NCBI GenBank assembly: GCA_913043285.1
Contig: CAJWML010000015.1
Location: forward strand, 32,323-96,322
From: CAKZNE01 sp002695025
Lineage (GTDB): Bacteria > Bacteroidota > Bacteroidia > Flavobacteriales > Schleiferiaceae
DNA: 64,000 nt
Direction: 5' to 3'
Position numbers and translations under genes: made by a program
Shown: one piece after another, positions 26,715-36,161 of the stretch
Layout of the letters: each line of letters opens with the position of its first letter
Numbering within the stretch: the first letter of the stretch is position 1
Notes under the pieces: generated by a model
Seen by the model: the letters and a program-made list of their open reading frames with translations, nothing else
Told to the model about the DNA's origin: nothing
Database searches by the model: none

Positions 26715-29700
26715 ATGAAAAAAAGATTTACGCACTCCATCTTTTTGTTTCTACTATTGTTTTTAGGGTTTCATTTTTCCGGTATAGCGCAGACTGTAAC
26801 CGGAAAGGTGGTTGATGACGCGGGACTCCCACTGCCCGGTGCTGCGGTTGCTGTAAAAGAGCAACTTGGTATTGGTGCCGTTGCGGATGTAGACGGGGCT
26901 TTTACTCTTACAGGTATAAAGCCGGGCTCTATAACTCTTGTCATATCCTTTATAGGTTTTGAAACACAGAATATCCCCCTTGAAGTGGTTGCGAATACCA
27001 CTAAAAATCTGGATATTAAATTAAAGGAATCCTCCAGCAGCCTGGATGAAATTGTGGTTGTAGGATATGGTGTTCAACGAAAGAGAGAAAACACGGGTTC
27101 CATTGTTAAACTCAACGCCAAGGATGTAACCGATATGCCGGCTCCCAGTTTTGAGAATACCTTGCAGGGTAAGGCCCCTGGGGTACAGATCATTACCGGT
27201 AGTGGTTTGTCGGCATCGCCTTCCGTAGTTCGTATACGGGGTATATCCTCTATCAGCGCGGCAGGAGATCCTTTGTACGTAGTGGATAATATTCCCATTA
27301 CCCAGGATTATTTTATGAACGGTAATTCCGGGGGTATGAACACCAACCCGCTGGCTACCATTAACCCCAATGATATTGAGTCCGTAGAAGTGCTGAAGGA
27401 TGCATCTGCCACGGCTATATACGGTTCCAGGGGAGCTAATGGGGTAATATTGATCACCACCAAAAGAGGTAAAAAAGGAGGTCTGAGGTTTGGTTTCAAT
27501 ACTACTCAGGGTATTTCGCAACCTACCCGTTTGCCGGATATGCTCACCGGTCCGGAATACCTGCAACTTTATGAAGAAGCGTGGGTGAATGACGGAAATG
27601 TGGGTACACCTACCTTCCCTTTTGCCAGCCTTACCTGGGAAGAGGCTCAACAAAACAATACCGACTGGATCAGCCAAACGGTGGGAACCGGTTATAAGCA
27701 GATGTACGATTTTAACGTACAAAAGGGGGCTGAAAAATATAACTTCTACCTGGGTGGTTCGTATGACCGCAATGAAAGCTACCTTCTGGGTAACTCCTAT
27801 GAAAGGCTTTCCGGGCGGGCCAATGCGGATTTCCGCTTCTCAAAAAAATTAAAACTGGGGGTGTCCACCAGTATTTCCCGGGGAGATAACAACCGGGTGG
27901 ATGCGGCCTGGAGCGGGGGCTTAGGAGCGGCCATGTCTACCGCTTTACCCATTTACCCCATTTATTGGGATAAAGATGGTGTGAACGGTAACGGTGATAG
28001 TGTTAAGGCTGGTGATTATTGGTTGGAAGCCGGTATTGGTAACAACCCGGTGGCTTTCCGCGATAAAAAAGAATGGAGAGTGCGGGAGGTGCGTTCTATA
28101 AACTCATTGAACCTCCTCTATACCCCAATTCAAAATCTTACTTTCAATATCACAGGTTCCTATGACCTGATGTACCAGACGGAAGATGTTTTTCTGGAGC
28201 GTGAGCTCCACGGGATTGACTCACTGCCGGAATCAGGGATTGCTATACATATTCCCCGTGTTGTTCATAACTACAACACTTTTGCTACGGGTTCCTACGA
28301 CTGGAAGATCAATGACAATCACAACCTTAACTCTATGTTGGGTATTGAGTTCCAGAAAAGTGCCAATTACCTGAGTGCCTTTAAAACCATAAATGAAAAT
28401 GGTAATGTGGGATCAACGCCTATTATTGCGGATGTGTACGCCCCCTACTATGAATTGAGCAATCCCCGTAAACCGGATACCACCTATACCGAGGAAAACA
28501 AAAGGTTTAATTTCCTGAGTTTCTTTGGGCGTTTAAACTACAGTTACCAGAATAAATATTTTGTGCAGGGAACCTTACGTGCAGATGGCTCTTCAAAATT
28601 CGGGGTTAATAAGCGCTACGGCTTTTTTCCAGCAGTAGGTTTGGGCTGGATTATTACTGAGGAGGATTTTTTCAATACCAACCCGGTGGTTAATTACCTC
28701 AAATTAAAAACAAGTTTAGGCTACGTAGGTAATGCCGGCCTGCAACCCAACCAGTGGAGAAGTATCTATAATCTCAACGGTATCGGATATGGGCAACAAC
28801 TCTCTTCCACACCCGTAGTGCTGGAAAATCCGAACCTGCAATGGGAGTCAGCTTTAAACTTTGACTTGGGTCTTGAATTCGGGTTATGGGAAGACCGCAT
28901 CACCGGTGAAGTTACCTATTACCGCAAGCAATCATCCGATGTATTCCTACAGATTGGGGTTCCCAAATACGAAGGTTTTTCCAACTATTGGGATAACGTA
29001 GGCGAAATACTCAATACCGGGGTAGAATTTCAGGTAACCACCCGTAACCTTACCGGGCGTTTGCAGTGGACCACTAATTTCAATATTGCGTATAACTACA
29101 ACGAGATACAGAGCCTGGGTGGCTACAGTGCCGATGCCATTGCCGGAGGAACCAATGATACCCGTACGGTGATCGGTTACCCGGTAGGAACCAACTACCT
29201 GGTGCGCTTTTCACACGTAGATACCGAAACCGGAGCCCCGGTTTACCTGGACATCAACGGTAATGAAACTTTTACCTGGGATCCTGCCGATCGCGTTCCC
29301 GTAGGTAAGGTGCTCCCCGATGCTGTAGGAGGTATCACCAACACCTTTAAATACACGCAATGGGAATTGAGCTTCCTTTTCGTGTACTCCATAGGAGGTA
29401 ATATTTATGACTCGTCCTCTAAAAGGCAACTGGGCCGGGTGGATGAATGGAACAAAACCACGCACATCTATGACCGCTGGCAAAAGCCCGGAGATGTGGC
29501 CATGTACCCACGCTTAACGCTGGATGCCAATAACCTGGGTTCCACCACTCCCTGGATCAATACCACCCTCTTCCTGCATGATGCCTCCTATGCCCGGTTA
29601 AGGAACCTTACCTTGGCCTATAACTTTACATCTGACCTGGCCAAAAAGGTAGGAATGAAGTCGGTGCGGATAGCTTTTATAGGCACCAACCTGCTGACCT

Positions 29701-29840
29701 TTACCAAATACCCGGGTATTGATCCTGAAATTGCCCGCGATTTTGAAAATCCTACGGACCGTAACATGAGTCCTAACATTGCGTACCTCACTCCGCCCCA
29801 GGAGAAAACCTACAGTCTTTCACTTAACGTAAGCTTTTAA
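26715..29840 (+). CDS. SusC/RagA-family TonB-linked outer-membrane transporter
   Basis: 1041 aa. Signal peptide 1-25, then a carboxypeptidase-D-regulatory-like domain (about 26-110, TVTGKVVDDAGLPLPGAAVAV), the SusC signature around LDEIVVVGYGVQRKRE, a plug domain (about 125-245, with VRIRGISS and DPLYVVDN) and a beta-barrel ending in YSLSLNVSF with terminal Phe. It imports oligosaccharides using TonB energy together with the SusD lipoprotein encoded 4 bp downstream. The GH13, GH65 and regulator context indicates maltodextrins as substrate (inference). Confidence 0.95.
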   Translation: MKKRFTHSIFLFLLLFLGFHFSGIAQTVTGKVVDDAGLPLPGAAVAVKEQLGIGAVADVDGAFTLTGIKPGSITLVISFIGFETQNIPLEVVANTTKNLDIKLKESSSSLDEIVVVGYGVQRKRENTGSIVKLNAKDVTDMPAPSFENTLQGKAPGVQIITGSGLSASPSVVRIRGISSISAAGDPLYVVDNIPITQDYFMNGNSGGMNTNPLATINPNDIESVEVLKDASATAIYGSRGANGVILITTKRGKKGGLRFGFNTTQGISQPTRLPDMLTGPEYLQLYEEAWVNDGNVGTPTFPFASLTWEEAQQNNTDWISQTVGTGYKQMYDFNVQKGAEKYNFYLGGSYDRNESYLLGNSYERLSGRANADFRFSKKLKLGVSTSISRGDNNRVDAAWSGGLGAAMSTALPIYPIYWDKDGVNGNGDSVKAGDYWLEAGIGNNPVAFRDKKEWRVREVRSINSLNLLYTPIQNLTFNITGSYDLMYQTEDVFLERELHGIDSLPESGIAIHIPRVVHNYNTFATGSYDWKINDNHNLNSMLGIEFQKSANYLSAFKTINENGNVGSTPIIADVYAPYYELSNPRKPDTTYTEENKRFNFLSFFGRLNYSYQNKYFVQGTLRADGSSKFGVNKRYGFFPAVGLGWIITEEDFFNTNPVVNYLKLKTSLGYVGNAGLQPNQWRSIYNLNGIGYGQQLSSTPVVLENPNLQWESALNFDLGLEFGLWEDRITGEVTYYRKQSSDVFLQIGVPKYEGFSNYWDNVGEILNTGVEFQVTTRNLTGRLQWTTNFNIAYNYNEIQSLGGYSADAIAGGTNDTRTVIGYPVGTNYLVRFSHVDTETGAPVYLDINGNETFTWDPADRVPVGKVLPDAVGGITNTFKYTQWELSFLFVYSIGGNIYDSSSKRQLGRVDEWNKTTHIYDRWQKPGDVAMYPRLTLDANNLGSTTPWINTTLFLHDASYARLRNLTLAYNFTSDLAKKVGMKSVRIAFIGTNLLTFTKYPGIDPEIARDFENPTDRNMSPNIAYLTPPQEKTYSLSLNVSF

Positions 29841-29844
29841 GACC

Positions 29845-31245
29845 ATGAACAGATTACTATATTTTCTCAGTTTGATCCTGGTGGTTTCCGTTTCTGTTTC
29901 ATGTGAAAAGATCCTGGAATTTGAGCCGGAGGGTTCTAATATTGAAGAGGATGAAGCCCTGTCCACCAAGGCAGGAGTGGAGGCCTTGCTGAATAGTGGC
30001 TATGAGGCTTTAGCCGGCTATATGGGCGGAAGCTTCCAGGCCTTTGGAGACCTTATGGCCGATGACCTGGTAAAACCCGCCAGTAATAACGACCTGGATG
30101 AGGTGTATCGTCATAACGTATTGTTCTTTAACTCCACGGTGGGCAATACTTATGCAGCACCTTATGCCTCTGTATTTCGCGCGAACCGTGTTTTAGACGT
30201 AGTGGACGGTTTCGACTTCAGTGAGATAGAATCCAACCGTATTAAGGGGGAATGCCTGTTTCTTCGTGCTTTCGCACATTTTGAAGTGGTGAAGTTATTT
30301 GCGCATACCTATGGGTACAGCCCTAATAATGACCACCCGGGCATTGTGATCAAGTCAAGTACAGAGCGCCAATTACTTCCACGTAGCTCAGTGAATGAGG
30401 TTTATATGTTTATCATTCAGGATCTTAAGGATGCGGCAAACCTGCTGCCTCCTTCCAACGGTATTTACGCCACCAGTGATGCAGCAAAAGCCTTGCTGGC
30501 CAAAGTGTATTTTCAGATGGGAGATTACGCCAATGCCGCACAGGTAGCCGGTGAGGTGATCAATTCCGGTAGTTACAGCCTGGGCGCCAGTGTAGATCGT
30601 TACCTCAGCAATAATGTAGCTCCTGAAGTGATCTTCTGGCTGGATAGTTACCTGGATGTGAATGGAGGTACGGCCTTTTTTGCGTCAGGTAATTTTACCG
30701 GAAACTACCGTTACTCCCAAAGTAACCTCAACCCCGTTCTGAAACCTACCCGGGTGTTCTATGACGCTTATGCCGGTGATACCACCGACAAACGTCTTGA
30801 CTTTTTTGAGATCATTAATGCCGGAGAACCCGATGAGATTTTGGTATGCCGGAAGTTTGACCGCGATTATTTCAACGTACCCCTCTTGCATTTAACGGAT
30901 CTGAAACTTTTGCGTGCCGAAGCCCTGGCAGAGCTTGGACAGGACCTGGCTACCGCTATTGATGATGTAAATGATATACGGGAAAGGGCATACGGGAGCC
31001 CAGGCAAAAACCTTGGAGCCGGTGTGTCAGCAGCAGCTATTATAGAGGCGGCCCGTTATGAACGCAGAATAGAGATGTTTGGTGAAGGAGATCGCTTTGA
31101 TCAGCTGAAGCGCAGAGGCGCCCTGGAAAACGAAAATATCGAAGTGAGGGGTGATGTGTGGAATTGCAACGGAATGATCCTGCAATTTCCTATTTCAGAG
31201 AATACCGAGCTTTTTGAAATGAATCCCACCGGAGGATGCAATTAA
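29845..31245 (+). CDS. SusD/RagB-family nutrient-binding outer-membrane lipoprotein
   Basis: 466 aa. Lipoprotein signal with C20 (VSVSVSC). The N-terminal SusD-like part has EALLNSGYEALAGY and the TPR-like helices (ECLFLRAFAHFEVVKLF); the C-terminal RagB part has HLTDLKLLRAEALAELG and YERRIEMFGEGDRFDQLKR. It captures glycan and closes over SusC as a lid. At 466 residues it is short for SusD proteins (usually 500-600). Second gene of the susCD operon. Confidence 0.94.
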   Translation: MNRLLYFLSLILVVSVSVSCEKILEFEPEGSNIEEDEALSTKAGVEALLNSGYEALAGYMGGSFQAFGDLMADDLVKPASNNDLDEVYRHNVLFFNSTVGNTYAAPYASVFRANRVLDVVDGFDFSEIESNRIKGECLFLRAFAHFEVVKLFAHTYGYSPNNDHPGIVIKSSTERQLLPRSSVNEVYMFIIQDLKDAANLLPPSNGIYATSDAAKALLAKVYFQMGDYANAAQVAGEVINSGSYSLGASVDRYLSNNVAPEVIFWLDSYLDVNGGTAFFASGNFTGNYRYSQSNLNPVLKPTRVFYDAYAGDTTDKRLDFFEIINAGEPDEILVCRKFDRDYFNVPLLHLTDLKLLRAEALAELGQDLATAIDDVNDIRERAYGSPGKNLGAGVSAAAIIEAARYERRIEMFGEGDRFDQLKRRGALENENIEVRGDVWNCNGMILQFPISENTELFEMNPTGGCN

Positions 31246-31256
31246 TTGTACAAGCC

Positions 31257-31742
31257 ATGAAAAGAATGTATGTATACGGGTTGCTGGCAGCGGCAGTATG
31301 GGCCTGCAAGCCGGATATCACGGATAAAACCATAGGTACACCCTATGACCTTACCGAGGGTATTAGCGGAAGCTGGGAGATCAGCAAAGTTCAGGTTACG
31401 GATCTTACCCTGCCGGTACCGGAGCAAAGAGAGATATCGGATTATTACCTGGGGCAGTCCCAATTGCTGGGCATTGATTTTAACTCAGAAGACAATACGT
31501 ATACCGTGCAGAACGGTTCTGTACCCGGCAGTCCTTTTGGAACCGGAGGTACGTATCGTTTCCAGCTCAATGACGAAGGATTTACCACCGGTTTGCAAAT
31601 GGTAACCGCTGCTCAGGATACCCTGGATGTGGACTTGCTGAACATGGTGCGCAGTATTGACCCGGTAATGGGTTTCAGCCATGTTCGCAGTGCCTGTGGT
31701 GATTCGTACGCTTCCTATCAATATACCTTTAAAAGGAAATAG
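31257..31742 (+). CDS. Small PUL-associated lipoprotein (DUF5004-like)
   Basis: 161 aa. Lipobox AAAVWAC with C17. The body begins GISGSWEISKVQVTDLT and is beta-rich, resembling the DUF5004 lipocalin-like proteins often found after SusD in Bacteroidetes. That family call is from memory of the pattern, not from a search. The ATG at 31257 is chosen because it gives a compact lipoprotein signal; an in-frame start at 31236 would overlap susD. Likely a surface or periplasmic accessory of glycan uptake; function unknown. Confidence 0.65.
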   Translation: MKRMYVYGLLAAAVWACKPDITDKTIGTPYDLTEGISGSWEISKVQVTDLTLPVPEQREISDYYLGQSQLLGIDFNSEDNTYTVQNGSVPGSPFGTGGTYRFQLNDEGFTTGLQMVTAAQDTLDVDLLNMVRSIDPVMGFSHVRSACGDSYASYQYTFKRK

Positions 31743-31744
31743 AC

Positions 31745-32605
31745 ATGAAGAAGTTAGTTTATATATGGAGCTTATGCCTGGCAACCACCGGCCTTTTTGC
31801 CCAGGTAAGTACTATTCCTGCTGAAGATATTAACCCTGAAGAGTCACTGAAGATTATTGTGGATCTCACCCAAATGGATGGCTCCAAGGATTATATTAAG
31901 AATCTGCAGGACGATGCCGCCAGTGGAAAGGATATCTATATGTGGACCTGGTCTCCCTATGAGTTCCCGGCCGGCCACCCAAAAGCCAACGGAACCGGAG
32001 CTCAGGCGTGGAAAAGCAGTAACGAGTTGCTGAAGATGACCAAGGAAGGCCCGGGGGTATACAGTTATACCTTGATACCCACAGAGTTTTACGAGGTAGA
32101 TGCGGCTACGGTGTACAATAATGACATTTCCTTTTTGGTAAAACCCAAGGATGGTGGCGGTTATGGTGATCCTGACCGCAAATCAGATGACCTGAAAGTG
32201 ACCATTGACCCGCCCAATACCGAGCGGCCGTCCTTTTATAGCTTCCCCGCTTTTTCTACTACTGATGACCTGATGACATTGGTCTATGAAAATGCACGCG
32301 ATACTACACCTACCATGCAAAACCTGGATCCGGATGATTGCTATTTCTATCCCCAGATCACTCTGTCAGACAGTACTACTTTTTTACTGGAGCCCTCTAT
32401 TTTCAACGCGGGCAACAATCCTAAACTGAAGATGGACTATGTGGGAGATAATACATTTAGGAAGCAGTTACAGCCCAGGGACTTCTTTAACGTTCCTCCC
32501 GGGAAAACGATTATACAGTTTAAGGCGGCCATCATCCGCAAACAATATTTATCCGCGGCAGACCGCAGTACCTCAGCTATTGATATGAGTATGCTTTGCC
32601 CGTGA
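31745..32605 (+). CDS. Exported protein of the susCD operon, unknown function
   Basis: 286 aa. Signal peptide 1-19 (ATTGLFA cut before QVSTIPA); no lipobox. The sequence is beta-rich with aromatic residues (DIYMWTWSPYEFP, WKSSNELLKM, YSYTLIPTEFY), features seen in glycan-binding sandwich proteins. It takes the SusE/F position, last in the susCD operon, 2 bp after the lipoprotein. A starch-binding role is inferred from position only. A terminator follows at 32636. Confidence 0.7.
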   Translation: MKKLVYIWSLCLATTGLFAQVSTIPAEDINPEESLKIIVDLTQMDGSKDYIKNLQDDAASGKDIYMWTWSPYEFPAGHPKANGTGAQAWKSSNELLKMTKEGPGVYSYTLIPTEFYEVDAATVYNNDISFLVKPKDGGGYGDPDRKSDDLKVTIDPPNTERPSFYSFPAFSTTDDLMTLVYENARDTTPTMQNLDPDDCYFYPQITLSDSTTFLLEPSIFNAGNNPKLKMDYVGDNTFRKQLQPRDFFNVPPGKTIIQFKAAIIRKQYLSAADRSTSAIDMSMLCP

Positions 32606-32635
32606 TTGAACTTTAAGTCTGAGAGGTTGAAAGAG

Positions 32636-32673
32636 AACCCCGTAAAGGCCATTCGGTCTTGCGGGGTTTTTTG
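32636..32673 (+). terminator. Terminator of the susCD operon
   Basis: The stem AACCCCG / CGGGGTT, with a 19-nt loop that can fold further, is followed by a T run. It begins 30 bp after the last stop of the operon. Confidence 0.8.
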
Positions 32674-32695
32674 TTTTATCTCCAACGGAATAGCC

Positions 32696-32703
32696 TAAAT
32701 TTG
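32696..32703 (+). promoter_or_regulatory. -7 element of the ABC exporter promoter, 5 nt from the start codon
   Basis: TAAATTTG is an exact match; the ATG follows after 5 nt (CCGCA). A TTTG at 32670-32673 could be the -33 element, spaced 22 bp. The mRNA would start at or next to the ATG (leaderless). Confidence 0.65.
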
Positions 32704-32708
32704 CCGCA

Positions 32709-34529
32709 ATGAAACCTTTCTGGAGAATAATGCGATATGCCCGGCCTTACCGGTCCAATATCGTTTTTAATGTAGTGTTCAACCTGCTTTCCATTATTTT
32801 TTCCCTGGCCTCTATTGGTTTGGTGATACCGGTACTGGGCATCATCTTCAACCAGGCAGATAGTGTTGGCGAGAAGGCTGAATTTGATGGTAATTTGATG
32901 GACTATGTGCGGGATTATCTCAATTATGAGATTGGCGCCAGGTTCCACGAATTAGGTCAGGCTGAGGCCTTGTTGTACGTATGTATATGGGTAGTGGCTG
33001 CCTTTTTTCTTAAAAACCTCTTTAATTACCTGGCGTTATTCAGCATCACTCCTCTACGGAACGGTATAACCCGTGATCTCCGGGCAGAGTTGCACCATAA
33101 AATACTGGCCTTGCCCATTTCCTTCTTTACCGAACAACGCAAGGGAGATATCATCTCGCGTATGACCTCGGACCTCAAAGAGATAGAATGGTCAGTGCTG
33201 ATGACCATTGAGATGTTTTTCCGCGAGCCCATCATGATCATAGCCTCACTGGTTATCCTCATCTGGATGAGCCCGGCCCTAACCGTTTTTGTATTTATAC
33301 TATTGCCCGTAGTATCCCTGATCGTTACTACCATCGGCAAAAGCCTGAAACGCTCTTCGGCCAGGGCCCAGCATAAAATGGGGGAATTGATGTCGCAGAC
33401 CGAAGAAAACGTAACCGGCCTCAAGGTGATCAAGGCCTTTAACGCTGAAGAGCTGAAGAGTAACCTTTTCCAGCGCACCATTGACCAGTATTTCCGCATT
33501 ATGAACAGCGTTATGCGTAAGAACGACCTCGCCTCACCCGTAAGTGAGTTCCTGGGAGCGGTGGTAATGTCCGTGATCATCTGGTACGGGGGCACCCTGG
33601 TACTGGCCGAAGATGGCTTTACGGCCGAGCAATTCATTGCTTATGTATTGTTCTTTTACCAGGTTATTCCTCCGGCCAAGGCACTTTCCAAGGCTTCGTA
33701 CCACATACAAAGAGGTAATGCCGCCAGTGAACGGGTTATTGAAATACTGGATGCCGATAACCCTATTAAGGATAAACCCGGAGCCTTGCCCGTGCATGAT
33801 TTTGAGAGATCCCTCAAGCTGGAAAAAGTAAGCTTCGCCTACGGTGAAAAAGATATTTTGAAGGAAGTGGACCTGGAAATCCCTAAAGGGCGAATGGTGG
33901 CCCTGGTTGGCCAGTCCGGTAGTGGCAAGACCACCCTTACCAACCTGGTGCCGCGCTTTTACGACATTAGCCGTGGCTCCATTACCCTGGATGGAAAAGA
34001 GATCCGGGATCTGAAGATAAAGGACCTGCGTTCCCTGATGGGCATCGTTACCCAGGAGTCATTGCTGTTCAATGAGAGTGTGTTTTACAACATTGCACTG
34101 GGTAAGCCGGAAGCCAGCATGGAAGAGGTTATCCAGGCCGCTAAAATTGCCAATGCCCACGAGTTTATTGAGAAACTGGAAAATGGCTATCATACCAATA
34201 TCGGTGATGCCGGAGGCAAGTTGAGCGGAGGGCAGAAGCAACGTTTGAGTATTGCCCGGGCAGTGCTTAAAAATCCACCCATCCTGATATTGGATGAGGC
34301 AACTTCTGCTTTGGATACCGAATCCGAAAAGCTGGTACAGGAAGCCCTTTATAAGCTTATGGAAAATCGAACCTCACTGGTTATAGCGCACCGGCTGAGT
34401 ACTATTCAGCATGCCAATGAGATCATTGTAATGGACCAGGGGAGGATTGCCGAACGCGGTTCGCACCAGGAACTGATGGCCAGGGATGGAATGTACCGCA
34501 GGCTGGTGGAAATGCAAAAATTTGACTAA
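32709..34529 (+). CDS. ABC exporter, fused permease and ATPase (MsbA-like)
   Basis: 606 aa half-transporter. Six membrane helices lie in about residues 15-310, with an ABC domain from about 360: Walker A GQSGSGKTT, Q-loop VTQESLLFNE, signature LSGGQKQR, Walker B ILILDEATSALD, H-loop IAHRLST. The general MsbA/lipid-exporter subfamily is typical. It probably flips lipid or LPS at the inner membrane, but the substrate cannot be read from sequence. It is followed 5 bp later by methylmalonyl-CoA epimerase, likely as one transcript. Confidence 0.92.
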   Translation: MKPFWRIMRYARPYRSNIVFNVVFNLLSIIFSLASIGLVIPVLGIIFNQADSVGEKAEFDGNLMDYVRDYLNYEIGARFHELGQAEALLYVCIWVVAAFFLKNLFNYLALFSITPLRNGITRDLRAELHHKILALPISFFTEQRKGDIISRMTSDLKEIEWSVLMTIEMFFREPIMIIASLVILIWMSPALTVFVFILLPVVSLIVTTIGKSLKRSSARAQHKMGELMSQTEENVTGLKVIKAFNAEELKSNLFQRTIDQYFRIMNSVMRKNDLASPVSEFLGAVVMSVIIWYGGTLVLAEDGFTAEQFIAYVLFFYQVIPPAKALSKASYHIQRGNAASERVIEILDADNPIKDKPGALPVHDFERSLKLEKVSFAYGEKDILKEVDLEIPKGRMVALVGQSGSGKTTLTNLVPRFYDISRGSITLDGKEIRDLKIKDLRSLMGIVTQESLLFNESVFYNIALGKPEASMEEVIQAAKIANAHEFIEKLENGYHTNIGDAGGKLSGGQKQRLSIARAVLKNPPILILDEATSALDTESEKLVQEALYKLMENRTSLVIAHRLSTIQHANEIIVMDQGRIAERGSHQELMARDGMYRRLVEMQKFD

Positions 34530-34534
34530 ACGTA

Positions 34535-34936
34535 ATGGATAAGATCGAGCATATCGGAATTGCGGTAGAGAGCCTGGAAAGGTCTAATGAACTGTTTACT
34601 AAACTTTTTGGAGAGCCTCCTTATAAGGAAGAAGGCGTGGCCAGTGAAAGCGTAAAGACCTCCTTTTTTAAGAGCGGTCCCAATAAGATCGAATTACTGG
34701 AAGCTACCCATCCGGATAGTCCTATTGCCAGGTTCATAGCCAAAAAGGGAGAAGGAGTACACCACATAGCATTTGCCGTAGACGATATCAAAGCCGAAAT
34801 GAAGCGCCTGGAAGCCGAAGGTTTTCAGCTACTGAATACCGAACCCAAGGAAGGGGCCGATAATAAGTGGGTAGCCTTTTTACACCCTAAAACTACGAAT
34901 GGTGTGCTGATAGAACTTTGTCAAGATCGTGGATAG
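34535..34936 (+). CDS. mce: Methylmalonyl-CoA epimerase
   Basis: 133 aa glyoxalase/VOC-fold protein: IEHIGIAVESLERS at the N-terminus, then GEGVHHIAFAVDD and NGVLIELCQ at the end, with the metal-binding His and Glu of the family (H6, H78 region, E near 130). It interconverts the R and S forms of methylmalonyl-CoA in propionate/branched-chain metabolism. Its last 44 bp overlap the convergent HAD gene. Confidence 0.93.
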   Translation: MDKIEHIGIAVESLERSNELFTKLFGEPPYKEEGVASESVKTSFFKSGPNKIELLEATHPDSPIARFIAKKGEGVHHIAFAVDDIKAEMKRLEAEGFQLLNTEPKEGADNKWVAFLHPKTTNGVLIELCQDRG

Positions 34937-35513
34937 AATCTTCCAGCGGATCAAAATGCCAGGTATGGATACCCAGTTTTTTGGCCGTTGAAGTATTCTT
35001 TTTACCGTCATCCACGTAAAAAGTCTCCTCTGCCTCCAAGTCATTATCTTCCAACACCATCTTAAAAATGTCCGGGCTGGGTTTCCGTTTCCCGATCTCG
35101 TAACTGTAGTACACCTTCTCAAATTGCTGGACAAACATACCGTAGTCATAAGGTCCTGCTACAGATTTGATCTCTGAAATATGCAGATCGTTGGTGTTGC
35201 TGAGTAAGAAAAGCCGGTAATCACGCTTCCACTTTTTAAGGCTGTCAATGATCTCACCGGGCAATGCGGTGTAAAGCATCGCGTTCCAGGCTTTGGCCAG
35301 GTCACCGGGAAAGATCTTTTTGCGGAAAAAGTGCGGCTGTAACTTCTTCAGGAAGTCGGCTGTCTCAATTCCTCCTGTTTCATATTTGTGGAAGAGCTTT
35401 TTCTGATCTTTAAGGCTATCCAGTGCCCCTAGCTTACGGAAGCTTTCCCAGGTCTTATGTTCATCCAGTGGGATAAGTACGGCACCGAAGTCGAAGATGA
35501 TGTTCTTGATCAT
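34893..35513 (-). CDS. HAD-superfamily hydrolase (subfamily IA, epoxide-hydrolase/YihX-like)
   Basis: 206 aa. IIFDFGAVLIPLD has the DxG variant of motif I (nucleophile Asp, second Asp replaced by Gly), as in the HAD IA variant 3 group. LLSNTN is motif II, KPSPDIF holds motif III lysine, and FYVDDGKKNTSTA motif IV. A helical cap lies between I and II. Substrate unknown; YihX relatives act on glucose-1-phosphate. The gene ends inside the convergent mce gene (44 bp overlap). An exact -7 box stands 4 nt before the ATG. Confidence 0.85.
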   Translation of the reverse strand: MIKNIIFDFGAVLIPLDEHKTWESFRKLGALDSLKDQKKLFHKYETGGIETADFLKKLQPHFFRKKIFPGDLAKAWNAMLYTALPGEIIDSLKKWKRDYRLFLLSNTNDLHISEIKSVAGPYDYGMFVQQFEKVYYSYEIGKRKPSPDIFKMVLEDNDLEAEETFYVDDGKKNTSTAKKLGIHTWHFDPLEDSIHDLDKVLSAHHS

Positions 35514-35517
35514 GCCT

Positions 35518-35525
35518 CAAATGTA
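35518..35525 (-). promoter_or_regulatory. -7 element of the HAD gene, 4 nt from the start codon
   Basis: On the minus strand TACATTTG, then AGGC and ATG. The short gap predicts a leaderless mRNA. Confidence 0.6.
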
Positions 35526-35562
35526 AAAAAATGCGGGTTTGGGTTGGGTTATTTATCCGGAC

Positions 35563-36123
35563 TTATTCCCGGTAAAACCGGGTGGCCTTCAGGAAGCTGT
35601 CGTATGCCTTTTCTGCTCCGCTCATTACAGGTGTTCTCCATTCTTCCACTGGTGTGGTGTGGTGGGTAAAAGCCTCCCGGAAGGAAGACCACATGGCCCC
35701 GGTTTTGGTTCCGTAGGCTCCGTAGAAATGCAAGGGAAAATCAGAGCCTTGCTGTTCCCTGAGTTTTTTATGGATCATAGCCCCGCCCAGGGTAGAGCCT
35801 TCCAGAACATAGAATGCACCCCAGCATTCTTTATCAGACAATAAAGCGGGTGGGGTTTCATCCAGCTCCGCCTCATCGATGCCCAGCTCCCGGAGGTCCT
35901 TTAGTAAAAGGCTACGCTTATTCAGGCGTTCGGAAGCTTTGAGCTCCGTATGACTGGTGATGGTTCGGCAATTTTCCAGTACGGGTTCCAGTGCGGAGTG
36001 CGCTCTCCACAAGCGCTTTATCAACAAGGTATACTCCCTTCGGGAAAAGTCAGGGCGCATAAGAGCACCGGAATTCATAGCAGCTTCTACTTCATCATGA
36101 AGTGGCTGCGTATGCTCTTTCAA
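35563..36123 (-). CDS. Biliverdin-producing heme oxygenase (BphO-type)
   Basis: 186 aa as listed. LKEHTQPLHDEVE holds the proximal heme histidine, and FYVLEGSTLGGAMI is the distal-helix glycine motif of bacterial heme oxygenases. It opens heme to biliverdin, iron and CO. It lies directly downstream of the bacteriophytochrome on the same strand, the classical pairing that supplies its chromophore. No ATG exists upstream in frame: the listed start is TTG at 36123, but the frame is open to 36172, and an unusual start near 36159 or a CTG at 36135 would add a more complete first helix (...HRLLAKLKEHT). Confidence 0.88.
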   Translation of the reverse strand: MKEHTQPLHDEVEAAMNSGALMRPDFSRREYTLLIKRLWRAHSALEPVLENCRTITSHTELKASERLNKRSLLLKDLRELGIDEAELDETPPALLSDKECWGAFYVLEGSTLGGAMIHKKLREQQGSDFPLHFYGAYGTKTGAMWSSFREAFTHHTTPVEEWRTPVMSGAEKAYDSFLKATRFYRE

Positions 36124-36161
36124 CTTGGCCAGCAGCCGGTGGTTTGGGGAACGGGTAATGG

